This document shows positions 25,268 through 35,995 of a DNA stretch of 64,000 nt, piece after piece. Below the pieces are notes generated by a model. It did not search any database. It saw nothing but the letters and a program-made list of their open reading frames with translations, and had not been told where the DNA came from. The stretch is from Platerodrilus igneus (Eukaryota; Arthropoda; Insecta; Coleoptera; Lycidae). The DNA lies in the NCBI GenBank assembly GCA_036346225.1, contig JARFIW010000588.1, positions 4,717,501 to 4,781,500 on the forward strand, read 5' to 3'. Numbering within the stretch: position 1 is the stretch's first letter; every line of letters starts with the position of its first letter. The position numbers and the translations under genes were made by a program.

Positions 25268-25567
25268 TGTTACGTGCCAAAAATTTGACACTAGACTCTT
25301 TTGTTTAGTTTTGATGTGCGGGAGTTTCGCGCCATAAATTTGAAAAACTTGGTGCGCGTATTTTCGTTACGTCAGAAGTGCGTTGGACGAACTTCGCGCC
25401 AACGCGTGTAAGGAAGAAAAGGGGGGAAGTTTCCGGGAGACGCTGAAACGTGGCCTTTTGCCTTTCAACATCCAGAAGAGTGGTTGGATATCGTATCGTA
25501 CCGTATCTTTATCTTTTTATTATGTAGATTTCCTTTGCCTTATTTGATTGTCGTCCCTATAAACCTG
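25268..25567 (+). repeat. 3' LTR of gypsy element, truncated
   Basis: This matches 12113-12412 with a few substitutions, then stops at AAACCTG. The I-like LINE resumes at once, but about 1 kb further along its ORF2 than where it was interrupted. A deletion has therefore removed the end of this LTR together with LINE sequence. Confidence 0.75.
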
Positions 25568-26230
25568 AACCTATATCCCAGAAAAGCAATATATCTTACT
25601 CAATGATTTACAAAATATCTACACATGAAAAGATTAAACTGCTGAACTTCTATTTATTAGAAAACGAAAAATTTCCAAACGAGTGGAGAAATGCAAAAAT
25701 TATTCCAATCTTAAAACCAGGTAAAGACCCTACCTGTGCTACTAACTACAGACCCATATCGCTAAGATGTTCTTTAGGCAAAATATTTGAGAAGATGGTA
25801 AACTTTCGACTATAATGGATATTAGAAGAAAAAAACATATTCTCTCTGTGTACGGCAAGTTGGCTGCAGAAAATACCATTCTACTATTGACGCATTAGTA
25901 CACCTAGAAAACGTCGTACAAGACGCCTTCCTTAGTAGACATCATCTTGTGGTCATAATGTTTGTTCTAAAAAAGGCGTATGATACAACTTGGCGACAAA
26001 GTATTATTGAACAATTATACAATTGGGGTATTAAGGACAACCTTCCAATAATCGTAAGGGAATTTCTCCGAGAACGCTCTTTCTCTATTCATATAGGACA
26101 GATAGTGTCGTCTTCCAGAAAACTTGAAAATGGAATTCCCTAAGGATCCATTCTGAGTGTAACTCTCTTTTCCATCTCAGTAAATTCTATACTAAAAAAC
26201 ATCTCACAACCTGTAGATGGAACTATCTAT
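25568..26230 (+). pseudogene. LINE reverse transcriptase, first part
   Basis: RT fingers and palm of the I-like LINE: AKIIPILKPGKDP, TNYRPISL and then KKAYDTTWR. The usual Asp before KKAYDT is Val here. The GxPxGSILSVTLF block has a stop in place of Gln. The segment ends at ...DGTIY, directly before the YVDD Val-Asp-Asp codons, where a solo LTR sits. Confidence 0.8.
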
Positions 26231-27557
26231 TGTTATACTTCACCCTGTTCTAGTCTAAGGCATACTGTTAAAGTCCCGCGCGTAATTGATAAGAGCCACT
26301 ACGACAGTTGGCAACATAATAAACAAGTGCATAATATTGCGCAACAAGGTATTACGTCATTCTTGCGTCTCAAATTTGTATCACATACAAAGAAAAAGAT
26401 AAAATGTACTCACGTAAAATGTGGAGCTCTTCATGACCTTGCGGTTATCCTTTCTATTGATCTCGTTGTTAGGCGTGGGTATGGCATCGCCCTCGTTGAT
26501 ACCAGATTTGTCTGTCTTCCCTCTTCTTTGGTTGTAGCGATACGATAGGAATAAGGTTTGGAGCGATAAAGGTACGATACAGGAAACCTACATATCTGCA
26601 AGAGAAGACAAGATAAAAAGACGACACAGATCAACCTCACTGTTCGACGTTTCGTTCACTAGCATAGGTTAAATAAAGTTAGAATAGATATGCTACTTTC
26701 TGCATAACAACTGTTGGCAAGTTAGCGCCAACTATTGTAATGTGATAAAACTAAACGACGTTAAAATCTGTTATCAAGGTTTGTGAAATCTCTGTTCAAA
26801 AGGTTATGAACCTGACTCTGAAGATTTTAAATAAACATAAAAATTCTAATTATAAAAAATAATTCTGTCTGGTATCAGGTAAGCATTCTACAATCATAAT
26901 AGATAAAAATAAATTTGTTCATTGTATTATATAGAAAACAATAAACAAATTAGGTCATTTTTGTCTACTATATAGGTACTTGTACAACACTTACCTGATT
27001 CCAGGCAAAATTATTTTCTATAAGCTAGAGGACTACGTCTCTGACAGCCAACTTCTTCATCAATATTGGCTGCAGTACTTTCTTTGAAAGTCTGCTGATG
27101 TTGTAGTCAGTAATTGGCGACGTGCATTATTTTTTACCTTGAATGATTCAATTTTTTATTAAATGTTATTAAAGAGCAATTTGCAAAAATGCAACTAAAA
27201 GAACGCTAAAAAGTTAGGTTAGCAACAATCAACAAAACCTCGCAAATATTAAGCAATATAATAAAGTCGCCCATGAAAATAGACCTATAGAGCCATCTAT
27301 AGAGATGTGATATAACTAAAACACACCAACAGCCGATCCATTTACAGTGCCTACACCCTGGTTCACTAGTCCCCCGTGTCGGAAAATGCGCACTTCCTTC
27401 CCCACTCCACGTCTGCGCATTCTCTGGCGTCGACGCAACTGTCTAAAGTGACGGAAATGCACGCACAAGTCTATTTTTTGAAATATTGGCGCGATTTCAG
27501 TAACCTATTTAAACTAAAGTCAATAATGTTTACATAGCCGATTTTCGGCATGTAACA
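26231..27557 (+). mobile_element. Solo LTR, family B, inside the YVDD codons
   Basis: This 1,327-bp unit starts TGTTATAC and ends CATGTAACA. It is flanked by CTAT on the left and GTAT on the right (a 4-bp duplication with one change). Removing it restores the LINE reading ...GTIY-VDDF. No internal ORF is convincing. Its sequence differs from family A and from the gypsy LTR at 12113. Confidence 0.75.
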
Positions 27558-28675
27558 GTATGTAGACGACTTCATACTTTATTGGAAAGAAGAATCTATG
27601 GACATATTCCAAGAAACACTTGAACTACGAATCAATAGTATTTCCAATGCAGCACGCTTTAAAGGATTACACTTTTCAACAACCAAAACAAACTGCGTAC
27701 ATTTTTGCCGCCTTCGAACCCCACGCCCAAATCCAAAACTTACGTTGAATGGTATCGAAATACCCGTACAAAATTCTGTTCGTTTCCTAGGAATTACCCT
27801 AGACACAAAATTGTACTGAAAAAATCATATCGATGACCTGGAGAGTCGTTGTTGAAGATCCCTAAATGTAATCAAGTATCTAAGCCATAGAAAATGGGGC
27901 GCAAAGTGGAAAACATTACTTTCGATTTATAAAGCGCTTGTCTTAAATCGCATAGAATACGGCTGCATTATATATTCATCTCTCCGAACTAGTAGACTGA
28001 AACAACTTGACAGGATTCATCTACTTGGACTACGTATTTGCACCGGAGCTTTCCGTACTAGCCCAGCGATAGCAGTGGCTTGCGAAGCAAGCATCTCTCC
28101 ATTAGCCTACAGAAGAAACATACACATACTCAAATACTGTACTAAGATAGCAGCCCTACCAAACCACATCAACAACAGCCTTTTAAGACCATGTGCAGAC
28201 AATGACTATAGTGCGTATCCTACAAGATCGAGGCCAGTTCGTATTCGTATAGATTAGAATTAGCGAAATCCTGGTAACTCCTAAATTATAACCCATTATC
28301 GATAGGACCAATGGAAATTCTACCCTGGTATACTGTTGCACTTATCACGATTCACCAAACAAAACACGACCAAAAAAAGTATCAAACTTTATTTACATCT
28401 CTGGCGGAAACTTTTAAAGACTCCACGCATATACATACAGATGGATCTAAAACAACGACAGGAATTGGTAGTGCCTTTACATCACAAGACCATTCCCACT
28501 ACTGGTCTATGACCAAAGTATCCAGTACCTATACTGCTGAAGCATATGCTATATGGCAAGCCCTCTTATACTGCTCTTATATATCATCACATCACTACCT
28601 TATATTCACAGACTCACTGAGCGTACTGGAAAATCTAAAAAATCCATTCACACCCAATCCTCTGATTCAACAGAT
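27558..28675 (+). pseudogene. LINE RT second half and RNase H start
   Basis: It resumes with VDDFILYWKE (second part of YVDD). It continues through the RT thumb (FLGITLD, SIYKALVLNRIEYGC, LDRIHLLGLRICTGAFRTSP) and into RNase H with HTDGSKTTTGIGSAF, YTAEAYAIWQAL and FTDSLSVLENL. These carry the first catalytic Asp, the Glu and the second Asp of RNase H. A few stops interrupt it. It is cut at QQI by the family A solo LTR. Confidence 0.85.
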
Positions 28676-30332
28676 TGTTACGTTAATTAGCGTGGCCCCA
28701 CGTTGGGCGCCAAAAATCTATGCTACGTAATACAAAGAAAGTCAAAGCAATGACCCGGCTCAATCGGAGAGTAGGGGGGGTTGCAGAAAGCAGACTGACC
28801 TATGATGTATGCGGCGGTAAGGAGTTAGTAACAGTACCTGCAATAAAAGAAATTCGAATAGTAAACCTGCAATAAAAAAGATTAGTCCTGCAAACCTGAA
28901 ATAAAGGAAAAGCATAGCAGTAATGAAAAGTCTAAGTTATTCAGTACTTTGTAGAATGTAAAAAAAGAAACTGTTTTGATAATCTATATAATATAACAAC
29001 GGTAAAAGCAATATAAAAATTTTTAGTATAAAGTGAGGTAATATTGGGGAGTAGCAGAAACGTTTCCTCACACACCAATTAAACATAAATCAGATAAAAT
29101 TTTTAACAAAAGATAAATAGGTAAGTCACAATTGATATGAGTGATTCAGTAGTATTGATTGTTTTTTTCTTTCTTTTTTTTTTAAAAGCAGGCAAGTTTA
29201 TTGTAAAAGGTATCAGTACGACGAAGAATATTGCAAAACAAACGGATAGATATTTAAAGCAATAACAAGTAAGAAATAGTTCAACTTACAAAAAGTCCTT
29301 CCGCAACGCCTCCTTGCAACTGAAGTGTGGGATTCACGAGGTCCTGCACTAGCGAAGCACTTCACCCTTGACTGTGAGGGTGTTGATGAAACTTAATACA
29401 CGTTACACTAATCACACCTACGTATTTCACTGGGGTTAGCAGCAGACAATATCACGCGTCGAAACTATGTAGTTGATAAATTTCTTGGTAATTCTATTTC
29501 CTAGGACAATAAGTTCGAAATACTCTGTAGCACTAGTTTAATTTCAACTGGGACCAGAGGTATATTATTTTCATAAACATCCCCATAAGCAGTGAGAAAT
29601 TTCAAACAATACCTTTGTAAGCCGGTACTCTGTTATATTTCGCAAATAACGAAATTTGCGCAAGCACTGGTCTGTTGTAGATTCTTTGGGGTTAGAAAAT
29701 TCAGAAACTATAGTATCACAGCAACAAAAACAATTAGTAAAAGCCACGCGTATCACTAAGTAAAACCGTCAGTCAATGACCTTAAAACCCGTGCGGTCGA
29801 GTAAACACATTCTACAGTTAAAATACACTTTTATGCCACAGGAAAAACAACTAAAATCGTGCCGTGTTTGTTAATGAACAATTTTAAAATTTATCCCGCA
29901 TTCCTTCTCACTAGTTTCAAAGCAAACAAACAGCATTCTTCCCGTAATTAATAAATATAAACCAAGCACGAAACTAACAACCGCTCATCTGTAGATATAA
30001 AATCGTTCTTCCTTCAAACTGCGTATCGACTCTTATCTCGACTCGTATAATAACATAAGCAACATACAAAACGTGAAATGCCGCAATCGTATCTAATAAT
30101 TAATTACAGGCTGTTTATCGTTCTCGATAAGTTGGAATTTATTTATTAATGAGAATCAAGCTTCAATTTATCTATCTTTAATTAATACACGCGAGTTAAA
30201 TTGCATACAATATGAAAACTATTCGAAAGTATTTACTTTATACAAACAGCGATCTCAAAGAAACGATTTATTTTTAAGTACGTTAACAGAAAGGAAGCGA
30301 AAAATGTTAAACTACAAAAAATGCCCGTTACA
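28676..30332 (+). mobile_element. Solo LTR, family A copy 2
   Basis: This 1,657-bp copy of the 721-2460 unit starts TGTTACG and ends CCCGTTACA. It is flanked by AGAT at 28672-28675 and 30333-30336. GCCCCACGTTGGGCGCCA at 28695-28712 equals the 3' end of animal tRNA-Lys(CTT) including CCA, so the opposite strand reads as a tRNA-Lys primer binding site about 20 bp from the unit's end. The insertion splits the RNase H coding sequence of the LINE. Confidence 0.8.
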
Positions 30333-30988
30333 AGATCATTTGCCTCCACCAGAGCATTACGGAACTATGCAAACGTATTACTTTAGTATGGCTTCCTAAC
30401 CACGTTGGAATTGTCGGATACTGCGGATACAGCAGCAAGATTGGCTACTAACAACAAAACAATTGATGTCCCCACCGAACGTTTTGAATATATTATATTC
30501 CATATTAGAGAGAACATATCCAAGAAATGAAATGTTGAATGGTCCCAATATCAAGGCAAATTATCAGGCATCAAACCAAACACCCAACCATGGCAGTGTC
30601 TATGTGAAATTAGCAGACAAGAGGAAAATGTAATAACACGCCTTAGAATTGGTCATACCAGACTTACCTCTTCTTATTTGTTGTTAGGGAATGAACAACC
30701 TGTATGCGAAAACACATTCTTATCTTCTGTATAAACTTTTCAAATCAACGACAGAACATCGGCCTAGATATGGACATTGCTAAAACCCTAGGAAACACTA
30801 AAGAGTATATCACAATTTGCTTGGAATTTTGCAAAAGAATTGTAATATATAGACACATTTAATCAAGTATGTTAACCTTGAAAGATATAATAAATATACC
30901 AGAGACTATATACAGGCGCCCACTATTGCTATGTTATCCATAACGGCTAAGGACATCTGCTGTCGATGCCGCAATATATTTAAAAAAA
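30333..30988 (+). pseudogene. LINE RNase H end and 3' terminus
   Basis: The RNase H end is recognisable as a frame-shifted WLPNHVGIVGYCGY-like block (consensus WxPxHxGIxGNExAD). It is followed by a C-terminal ITRLRIGHTRLTSSYLLL block typical of I/Jockey-group LINEs. The 3' end is a short A-run at 30982-30988, directly before the right target duplication at 30989-31004. Confidence 0.8.
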
Positions 30989-31004
30989 TAATAATACAAG
31001 TATA
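30989..31004. repeat. Right 16-bp target duplication
   Basis: Identical to 7693-7708; the RTE endonuclease reading resumes immediately after it. Confidence 0.85.
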
Positions 31005-31375
31005 AATGCCCACCTCTAGCTAAGTGTGGAAGAAGCAGAAGCGATTTACAAAGATATCGAAGACATACTAAGATGCGCGAAAGGACATGAAAATTTAATA
31101 ATTACGGGGGATTTTAATGCCGTGGTAGGTGAGGGTAGGGAAGGAGCGGTAGTAGGTTTATTTGGTTTAAGCATGAGAAATGACAGGGAAATAGGCTGGT
31201 AGAAATTTACGACAAAAACAATTTAACCATCACTAACACATTATTTCAACATCGTGCTAGAAGACGAAGCACTTGAAATATGCCAGGAAATATAGGAAGA
31301 TACCAGATACATTATATTCTTGTTACATAACGGTTTAGAAATCAAGTAAAAGACTGTATAAGTACTCAGAAGCAG
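31005..31375 (+). pseudogene. RTE-like LINE endonuclease, continuation
   Basis: It continues from 7708 after the 23 kb insertion: MPTSS-like start, EAIYKDIEDMLRC-like block and an ITGDFNAVVGEG block (catalytic Asp-Phe-Asn), then NTLFQHRARR. The match to the copy at 48967-49800 is close until about 31375, where homology stops before the expected Ser-Asp-His end of the endonuclease. Confidence 0.7.
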
Positions 31376-33078
31376 TGTTGCGTGCAGACAAGAAAGAAAG
31401 TAGTAAAGTAAGTCAAGAAAATCGCCCACACTGAATACCGCAACAAAACAGGGCGAAGCGCAGAATAGGAATTAGTTTTGGACTAGCTCAAAATGTCGTA
31501 GAGTGGAGTGGATCATGCAGAAAGAAGAATTGGAAACCTCAGTAAGTAGATATATTACAAACCTTTAGTTAAACACACAGTCCCAAAAGGAATATTTACA
31601 AAAGTGAAAAGCGCACATTTACGTAATCGTCCCGTTATATCGTGTTGTAAACAAAGCATCAATTTGGTTATAATACAATATAAACATAAACCTGTAAACA
31701 AATATTGAGAATAGAATCTTATAATCTAAATAACAGATACATATATACATACAAGTATACGTACATAACATTTCCAGCTCTAAATATATACAAGAAAAGA
31801 GGTAGACATAATATATACAGTAATTTTTATCTGCTTTGAGAAGTGCACTTTGTAAATTAAGAACGCAATAGTAAGCTTATATAACGTATACCTAGTTTAA
31901 ATGAACTAGGTGGTCACTTACTCTAATTTAGAATTTAATAAACAAGTTGTTGACGTTAACATTAATATACAAGGTGAAAGGAAACAGGTAAAAGTGCTCT
32001 AACGCAAACGTTCGTTTAACTAATTGTGACTTGGAAATAATTACATAATTACTCATGCACTGTAGACGTAACTTTGTAACGTACAATCTTTAATTTATTG
32101 GATAATCATGAGTACGAAACTACAGAACCAGCAAGAGAAGTGTCTATCTTCTACAGCAGCATCAAAAAAAAAGTTAACAGAATAACTGTACCTTATTAGA
32201 ACTAACTGTCTGTCTCTCTGGTACCATTTTCAAGAGTTAGGAAATGTGAGCTGCACTCGTCGATGACTTGGACTCTGGATCAACCAATTTAACTAGGATA
32301 GAACTCGAAGTACCACGCAGGATCTTCGTATCGCAGCTCACAACATTTCTTTTCCCTAAAAAAAATGTTGTATAGAATAACACGTTGAGTATAATAGAAT
32401 CAAATAGGCCTTTTTCGAAAGCTAAGTATGTATTTATATTGGATTGACCAATAGGAAAAGTAACGTAAAACAGTTCCCAGCGACAATGTGTAAAATATTC
32501 TGCGAATAATTGTAGAAATATATTTTCCAGACAACAGCTGCAAAATATTCCTAGAAGAATCGCCAATTAACTCAAACCAACATACTGTATTGATTTCCAC
32601 CGAATTTTGGTGTTCGCGTGGAAAAGCAACGACCATTATAAATGTTCAGGCAAGTACGCAACCATGCTTACAGTCCAATGGAAAGAAACGTACAAGTTGC
32701 CTAACTTATAGAAATGACAGCAATTTGTATATTATCGATTTACAATTCCGAAAATAAAATTAATTAGAGGACGATTTTACTGCCCGTATACTTGAGCGAG
32801 TATGAACACCTGCAGATAACAAAATAGAACTTCTCAGTACCATTAAAGCGTTTATATTTTATTATGTAGCTGTTTAGAACGCGTTTCGTAGAATAACTAT
32901 TAAAAGTTGTTGAACGATAAGCAAATATTTCATAAAATTAAGAATGCGATTTTTAACCTCTACAAAGCAGCAGACTATTATAGAATAAATATTTAAGCAA
33001 ATTTCAATAGGGAAGTAATTGAACTGGTTAAATAAAAGTTGGTATAATTTTGGAATAATATAAAAACGTTTAGTCGTT
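31376..33078. other. Interval without recognisable gene
   Basis: AT-rich sequence of about 1.7 kb between an RTE piece and a gypsy element. The only structure I can name is an inverted pair, TGTGAGCTGC (32245-32254) and GCAGCTCACA (32333-32342), about 80 bp apart. It may contain the missing 5' part of the gypsy element or another solo LTR, but no ends could be paired with 43895-44420. Confidence 0.4.
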
Positions 33079-34562
33079 TAGACATTTTAAGAGACTGCCG
33101 TAACGCTGGGAATTGGAGACAAACTCATTAATCATCAGGTGTTTGTAGGTGAAATAACAGAAGAAGTTATCTTGGGAATGGATCTCATAAGAAAGGTAAA
33201 AGAACTGGTCTGACGATATCGAGGTGTGTTTGCACTGGATGATAGTGAGAAAGGAAGGACGAATGTTGTGCAACACAAGATCAATACTGGAGATGCGCAA
33301 CCGATAAGACAACACCCCAGGCACCTTACTTTGGCAAAACATAAGGAAGCCGAGCAAATTATCACCGACATAGAAGAACAGGGAGTGATTGAACCTCGAA
33401 TAGTCCATGGGCATCCCCGGTAGAACTTGTCAAGAAAAAGGATGAATCGACAAGGTTTTGTGTGGACTTCCAACGGCTAAACAATGTGACAAAGAAAAAC
33501 AGCTATCCTTTGATTTAGATTATGCAATGCCTCTGCTACTTTTGAACGTTTGGTGGAGTCGATTCTGTGTGAACTGTCCTGGCAGACATGTCTGGTGTAC
33601 CTAGACAACGTGATAGTGTTAGGCGGGTTTTTTGAAGAACACTTTAAGAACCTAGAGGAGATATTCCAAAGATTACGCGGGGCAAACCTTACCTTGAGCC
33701 CCAAGAAATGTCACCTATTTGGAAAAGAGGTAAAATACCTAAGACATGTCGTTTCGGGGACCGGAATAAGAGCTGACCCTGACAAGATAAAAACGGTACA
33801 AGAGTGACCTACACCAACAGATATACACCAACTACGCAGTTTTTTAGGATTTTGCACATATTACCGACGTTTTATACTTGGGTTTGCGAACATTGCCAAA
33901 CCGTTAACGAAATTAACCGAAGATGGACAAGAATATGATTGGAATGACGACTGCCACAGCGCATTTAAACAACTGAAACGGTTACTGGTTACTGAACCAA
34001 TTTTGAGTTATTCACGGATGGAGGGGAAATTTGTGTTGGATACCGATGCTAGTAACACAGCTATATGAAGCGTTCTTTCTCAGGTGCAGGACGGACAGGA
34101 AAAAGTTGTTGGATATTTCAGTATAGTCTTGTCGGGCCAGAAAGAAACTATTGTGTGACAAGAAGGGAGCTGTTAGCCTTCGTCAAATCCGTAGAGAACT
34201 TTTATAAGTACTTATACGGCCGTAAATTCCTGTTAAGAACAGACCATGCTGCACTAAAATGGTTACTGCAGTTTCGAAATTCTGAAGGGCAAGTTGCAAG
34301 GTGGATAAAACGGCTGCATAAATATGATTTTGACACAGAACATCGTGTAGAAACTAGTCATCGGAATGTAGACGCTCTGTCAAAAAGACCATGTCTAGTA
34401 GACTGCAATCATTGCTCCAAGATGGAAGAGAAATTAAGTGTCATTCAGAGAATGATGGTAACCGATGATACTTGGCAACCTAAAAAAATACGAGAAAACC
34501 AGGAGAATGACGCCGAATTGAGTGGAAAAGTAGAGGACAACGACCAGCTTGGGAAAAAATAA
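33079..34562 (+). pseudogene. Gypsy protease tail, RT and RNase H, decayed
   Basis: The protease end reads TLGIGDKLINHQVFVG then VILGMDLI. The RT start has QHKINTGDAQPIRQHPRHL and [20 protein letters not shown]. About 80 residues of fingers and palm are deleted between [13 protein letters not shown] (about 33500) and CNASATFERLVE (about 33530). The catalytic motif is YLDN instead of YLDD (about 33600). The connection follows (SFLGFCTYYRRFI) and then RNase H (LDTDASNTAI, RRELLAFVKSVENF, RTDHAALKWLL). Several in-frame stops are present. This is a dead enzyme. Confidence 0.8.
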
Positions 34563-35752
34563 TATTTTAAGTAGGAAGGCATACTGGGCACCGTGGGACT
34601 CCTTAGTGATTGAAAATAGAATCTTGAAACGACGCTTGAAATGCGAAGATGGCACTGAGAGACGACTTCAAGTGATAGTGCCGAAAAGCAGAGTGCCGGA
34701 AGTGGTACAGCACTTGCACGATGGTATTTCCGGAGGGCACTTTGGCGTAACAAGAACTCTCGAAAAAGTGAGAAATAGATTCTATTGGGTAAACTGCAAA
34801 GAAGATGTGAAAGAGTGGTGCTGGAAATGTGAGTTCTGTGCCTGTGGAAATGGCCCGGTTACAAAACGGAAAGCCCCAATGTGACAGTATAACGTGGGGA
34901 ATTCTTTTGAGAGAGTGGCCATTGATATAGCTGGTTCGTTTCCTGAATCAGAAAAAGGAAATAAATACATCTTGGTTGCAATGAATTATTTTACCAAATG
35001 GCCGGAGGCGTATGCTAGACCTAACCAAGAAAAGACGGTTGCAGATGTACTAGTGACGGAGTTGTTTTGTCGCTTTGGAGTTCCGTTGGAATTACACTCC
35101 GATCAAAGTCGGAACTTCGAATCAGCGTTGTTTCAAAACGTTTGCAAGCATCTTGGAATCAGGAAGACTAGAACCACGCTACTTCATCAATCGGATGAAA
35201 TAGTTGGAAGAATGAACAGGACGTTAGCCAAAGTTGTCTCTGAACATCAACGAGACTGGGACCAATATTTACATTTGTTCCTGCTGGCGTACCGATTTTC
35301 GGTACATGACAGCACAGAATACTCTCGCGCTTGCGTGATGTTAGGACGTGAATTGCGGCTACCATGTGATCTTCAGTTTGGATTTAAACCTGGAGAAAAG
35401 ATCGCAGATGAAGATTACGTTAGTAAGCTTCGTGAAAGATCAAATAACATTCACGAAGACGTCCGAAAGAATATACAGGCAGCAAGCGATCGAATGAAAT
35501 CACAATACGACACGAGAGCTCAAGAAGGTGGTTATCAATCTGGAGTTTTAGTGTGCTTGTATAATCTACAAAAAAAGCGTGGGTTGTCGCCAAAATTACA
35601 AAGACAATGGGAAGGCCCGTACGAAGTGTTAAAAAGAATTAATGATGTATGTAGTGTACCGGATCAGAAGATCTCTCCGTGGTAAACCGAAAGTGGTACA
35701 CTTTGACCGATTAACATCTTATGCTGGCAACAACCAGGAGGGACTTGGGTAA
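34549..35752 (+). pseudogene. Gypsy integrase, catalytic Glu replaced
   Basis: The zinc-binding domain is present (HDGISGGHFG, then WCWKCEFC with its Cys pair). After a stop at 34882 the core runs from 34894 with Asp in ERVAIDIAGSF and in LHSDQSRNFES. The usual VER(F/Y)NRT block reads VGRMNRT, so the third catalytic acid is Gly. The C-terminal domain ends in KPKVVHFDRLTSYAG and a stop at 35750-35752, one frame away from the core end (35685). The lineage belongs with gypsy elements having a VHFDRL-type tail. Confidence 0.8.
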
Positions 35753-35810
35753 TGAGAATGGTGTGTGAAGAGTTATTAATCGTGAGCCAAATGTAGATTT
35801 TGGGAGTTTC

Positions 35811-35995
35811 ATGGCAGCGTATGGTGGTTCCGCTAAGGCGAGATTTGGCGTTGTTGTTGAAAAACAGCAAGATCTGTTTAGAGCACCAGAAGCGTATTCC
35901 CTTGCACATTGCGTAGCTCAGGACCTGTAAATGTCAAGAGAGATAGCTATTGTTTTCAAGAAAAGGTTTGGATGTGTGGATGAATTAGTACAACA
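35811..35995 (+). pseudogene. OARD1-like macrodomain, N-terminal half
   Basis: The ATG at 35811 opens a short leader, then QDLFRAPEAYSLAHCVAQDL, one TAA, MSREIAIVFKKRFG and VDELVQ. This follows the OARD1/TARG1 class of macrodomains, which bind ADP-ribose and remove it from proteins: G/QDLF, SLAHCVxxDxxMxxGIAxxFKKxFG. The conserved Gly of MSRGIA is Glu here. The frame is cut at 35995 by a LINE and resumes at 43440. The ORF begins about 60 bp after the gypsy integrase stop, on the same strand. Confidence 0.75.
35981..35995. repeat. Left 15-bp target duplication of R1-like LINE
   Basis: TGAATTAGTACAACA here and at 43440-43454, identical. It belongs to the macrodomain coding sequence (Glu-Leu-Val-Gln). 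Confidence 0.9.

Larger units (their letters stand above)
12113..25567 (+). mobile_element. Ty3/gypsy LTR retrotransposon nested in the LINE
   Basis: A shared 300-bp LTR segment begins both ends (12113-12412 and 25268-25567), starting TGTTACGTGCCAAAAATTT. Between them, on the plus strand, lie gag, protease, RT, RNase H and integrase in gypsy order. No env-like ORF is visible. The distance from the integrase stop to the 3' LTR is about 7 kb, of which 2.3 kb is a mariner insertion. The remainder probably hides other insertions. The element is dead: frameshifts lie in gag, RT and integrase, and the protease active site is altered. Confidence 0.8.
7709..30988 (+). mobile_element. I-clade-like LINE, split by later insertions
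   Basis: This unit is bounded by the 16-bp duplication and ends in an A-run (30982-30988). Its own sequence is 7709-12112, 25568-26230, 27558-28675 and 30337-30988. Between these lie a Ty3/gypsy element and two solo LTRs. Domain order is ORF1 with zinc knuckles, APE endonuclease, RT with YVDD, RNase H and a C-terminal cysteine-poor tail. The RNase H domain and knuckled ORF1 favour the I clade or a close relative over Jockey. The end of the endonuclease and the start of the RT linker (about 1 kb) are missing at the 25567/25568 junction. Confidence 0.75.

Noticed and set aside
32237..32636. Minus-strand ORFs of 109 and 78 codons
   Set aside because: No conserved motif, and the overlapping frames compete; probably chance in an AT-rich interval.
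31376..33078. The missing 5' LTR of the macrodomain gypsy
   Set aside because: The word TGTTGCG at about 31376 resembles the LTR start, but the following sequence does not match 43895-44420.
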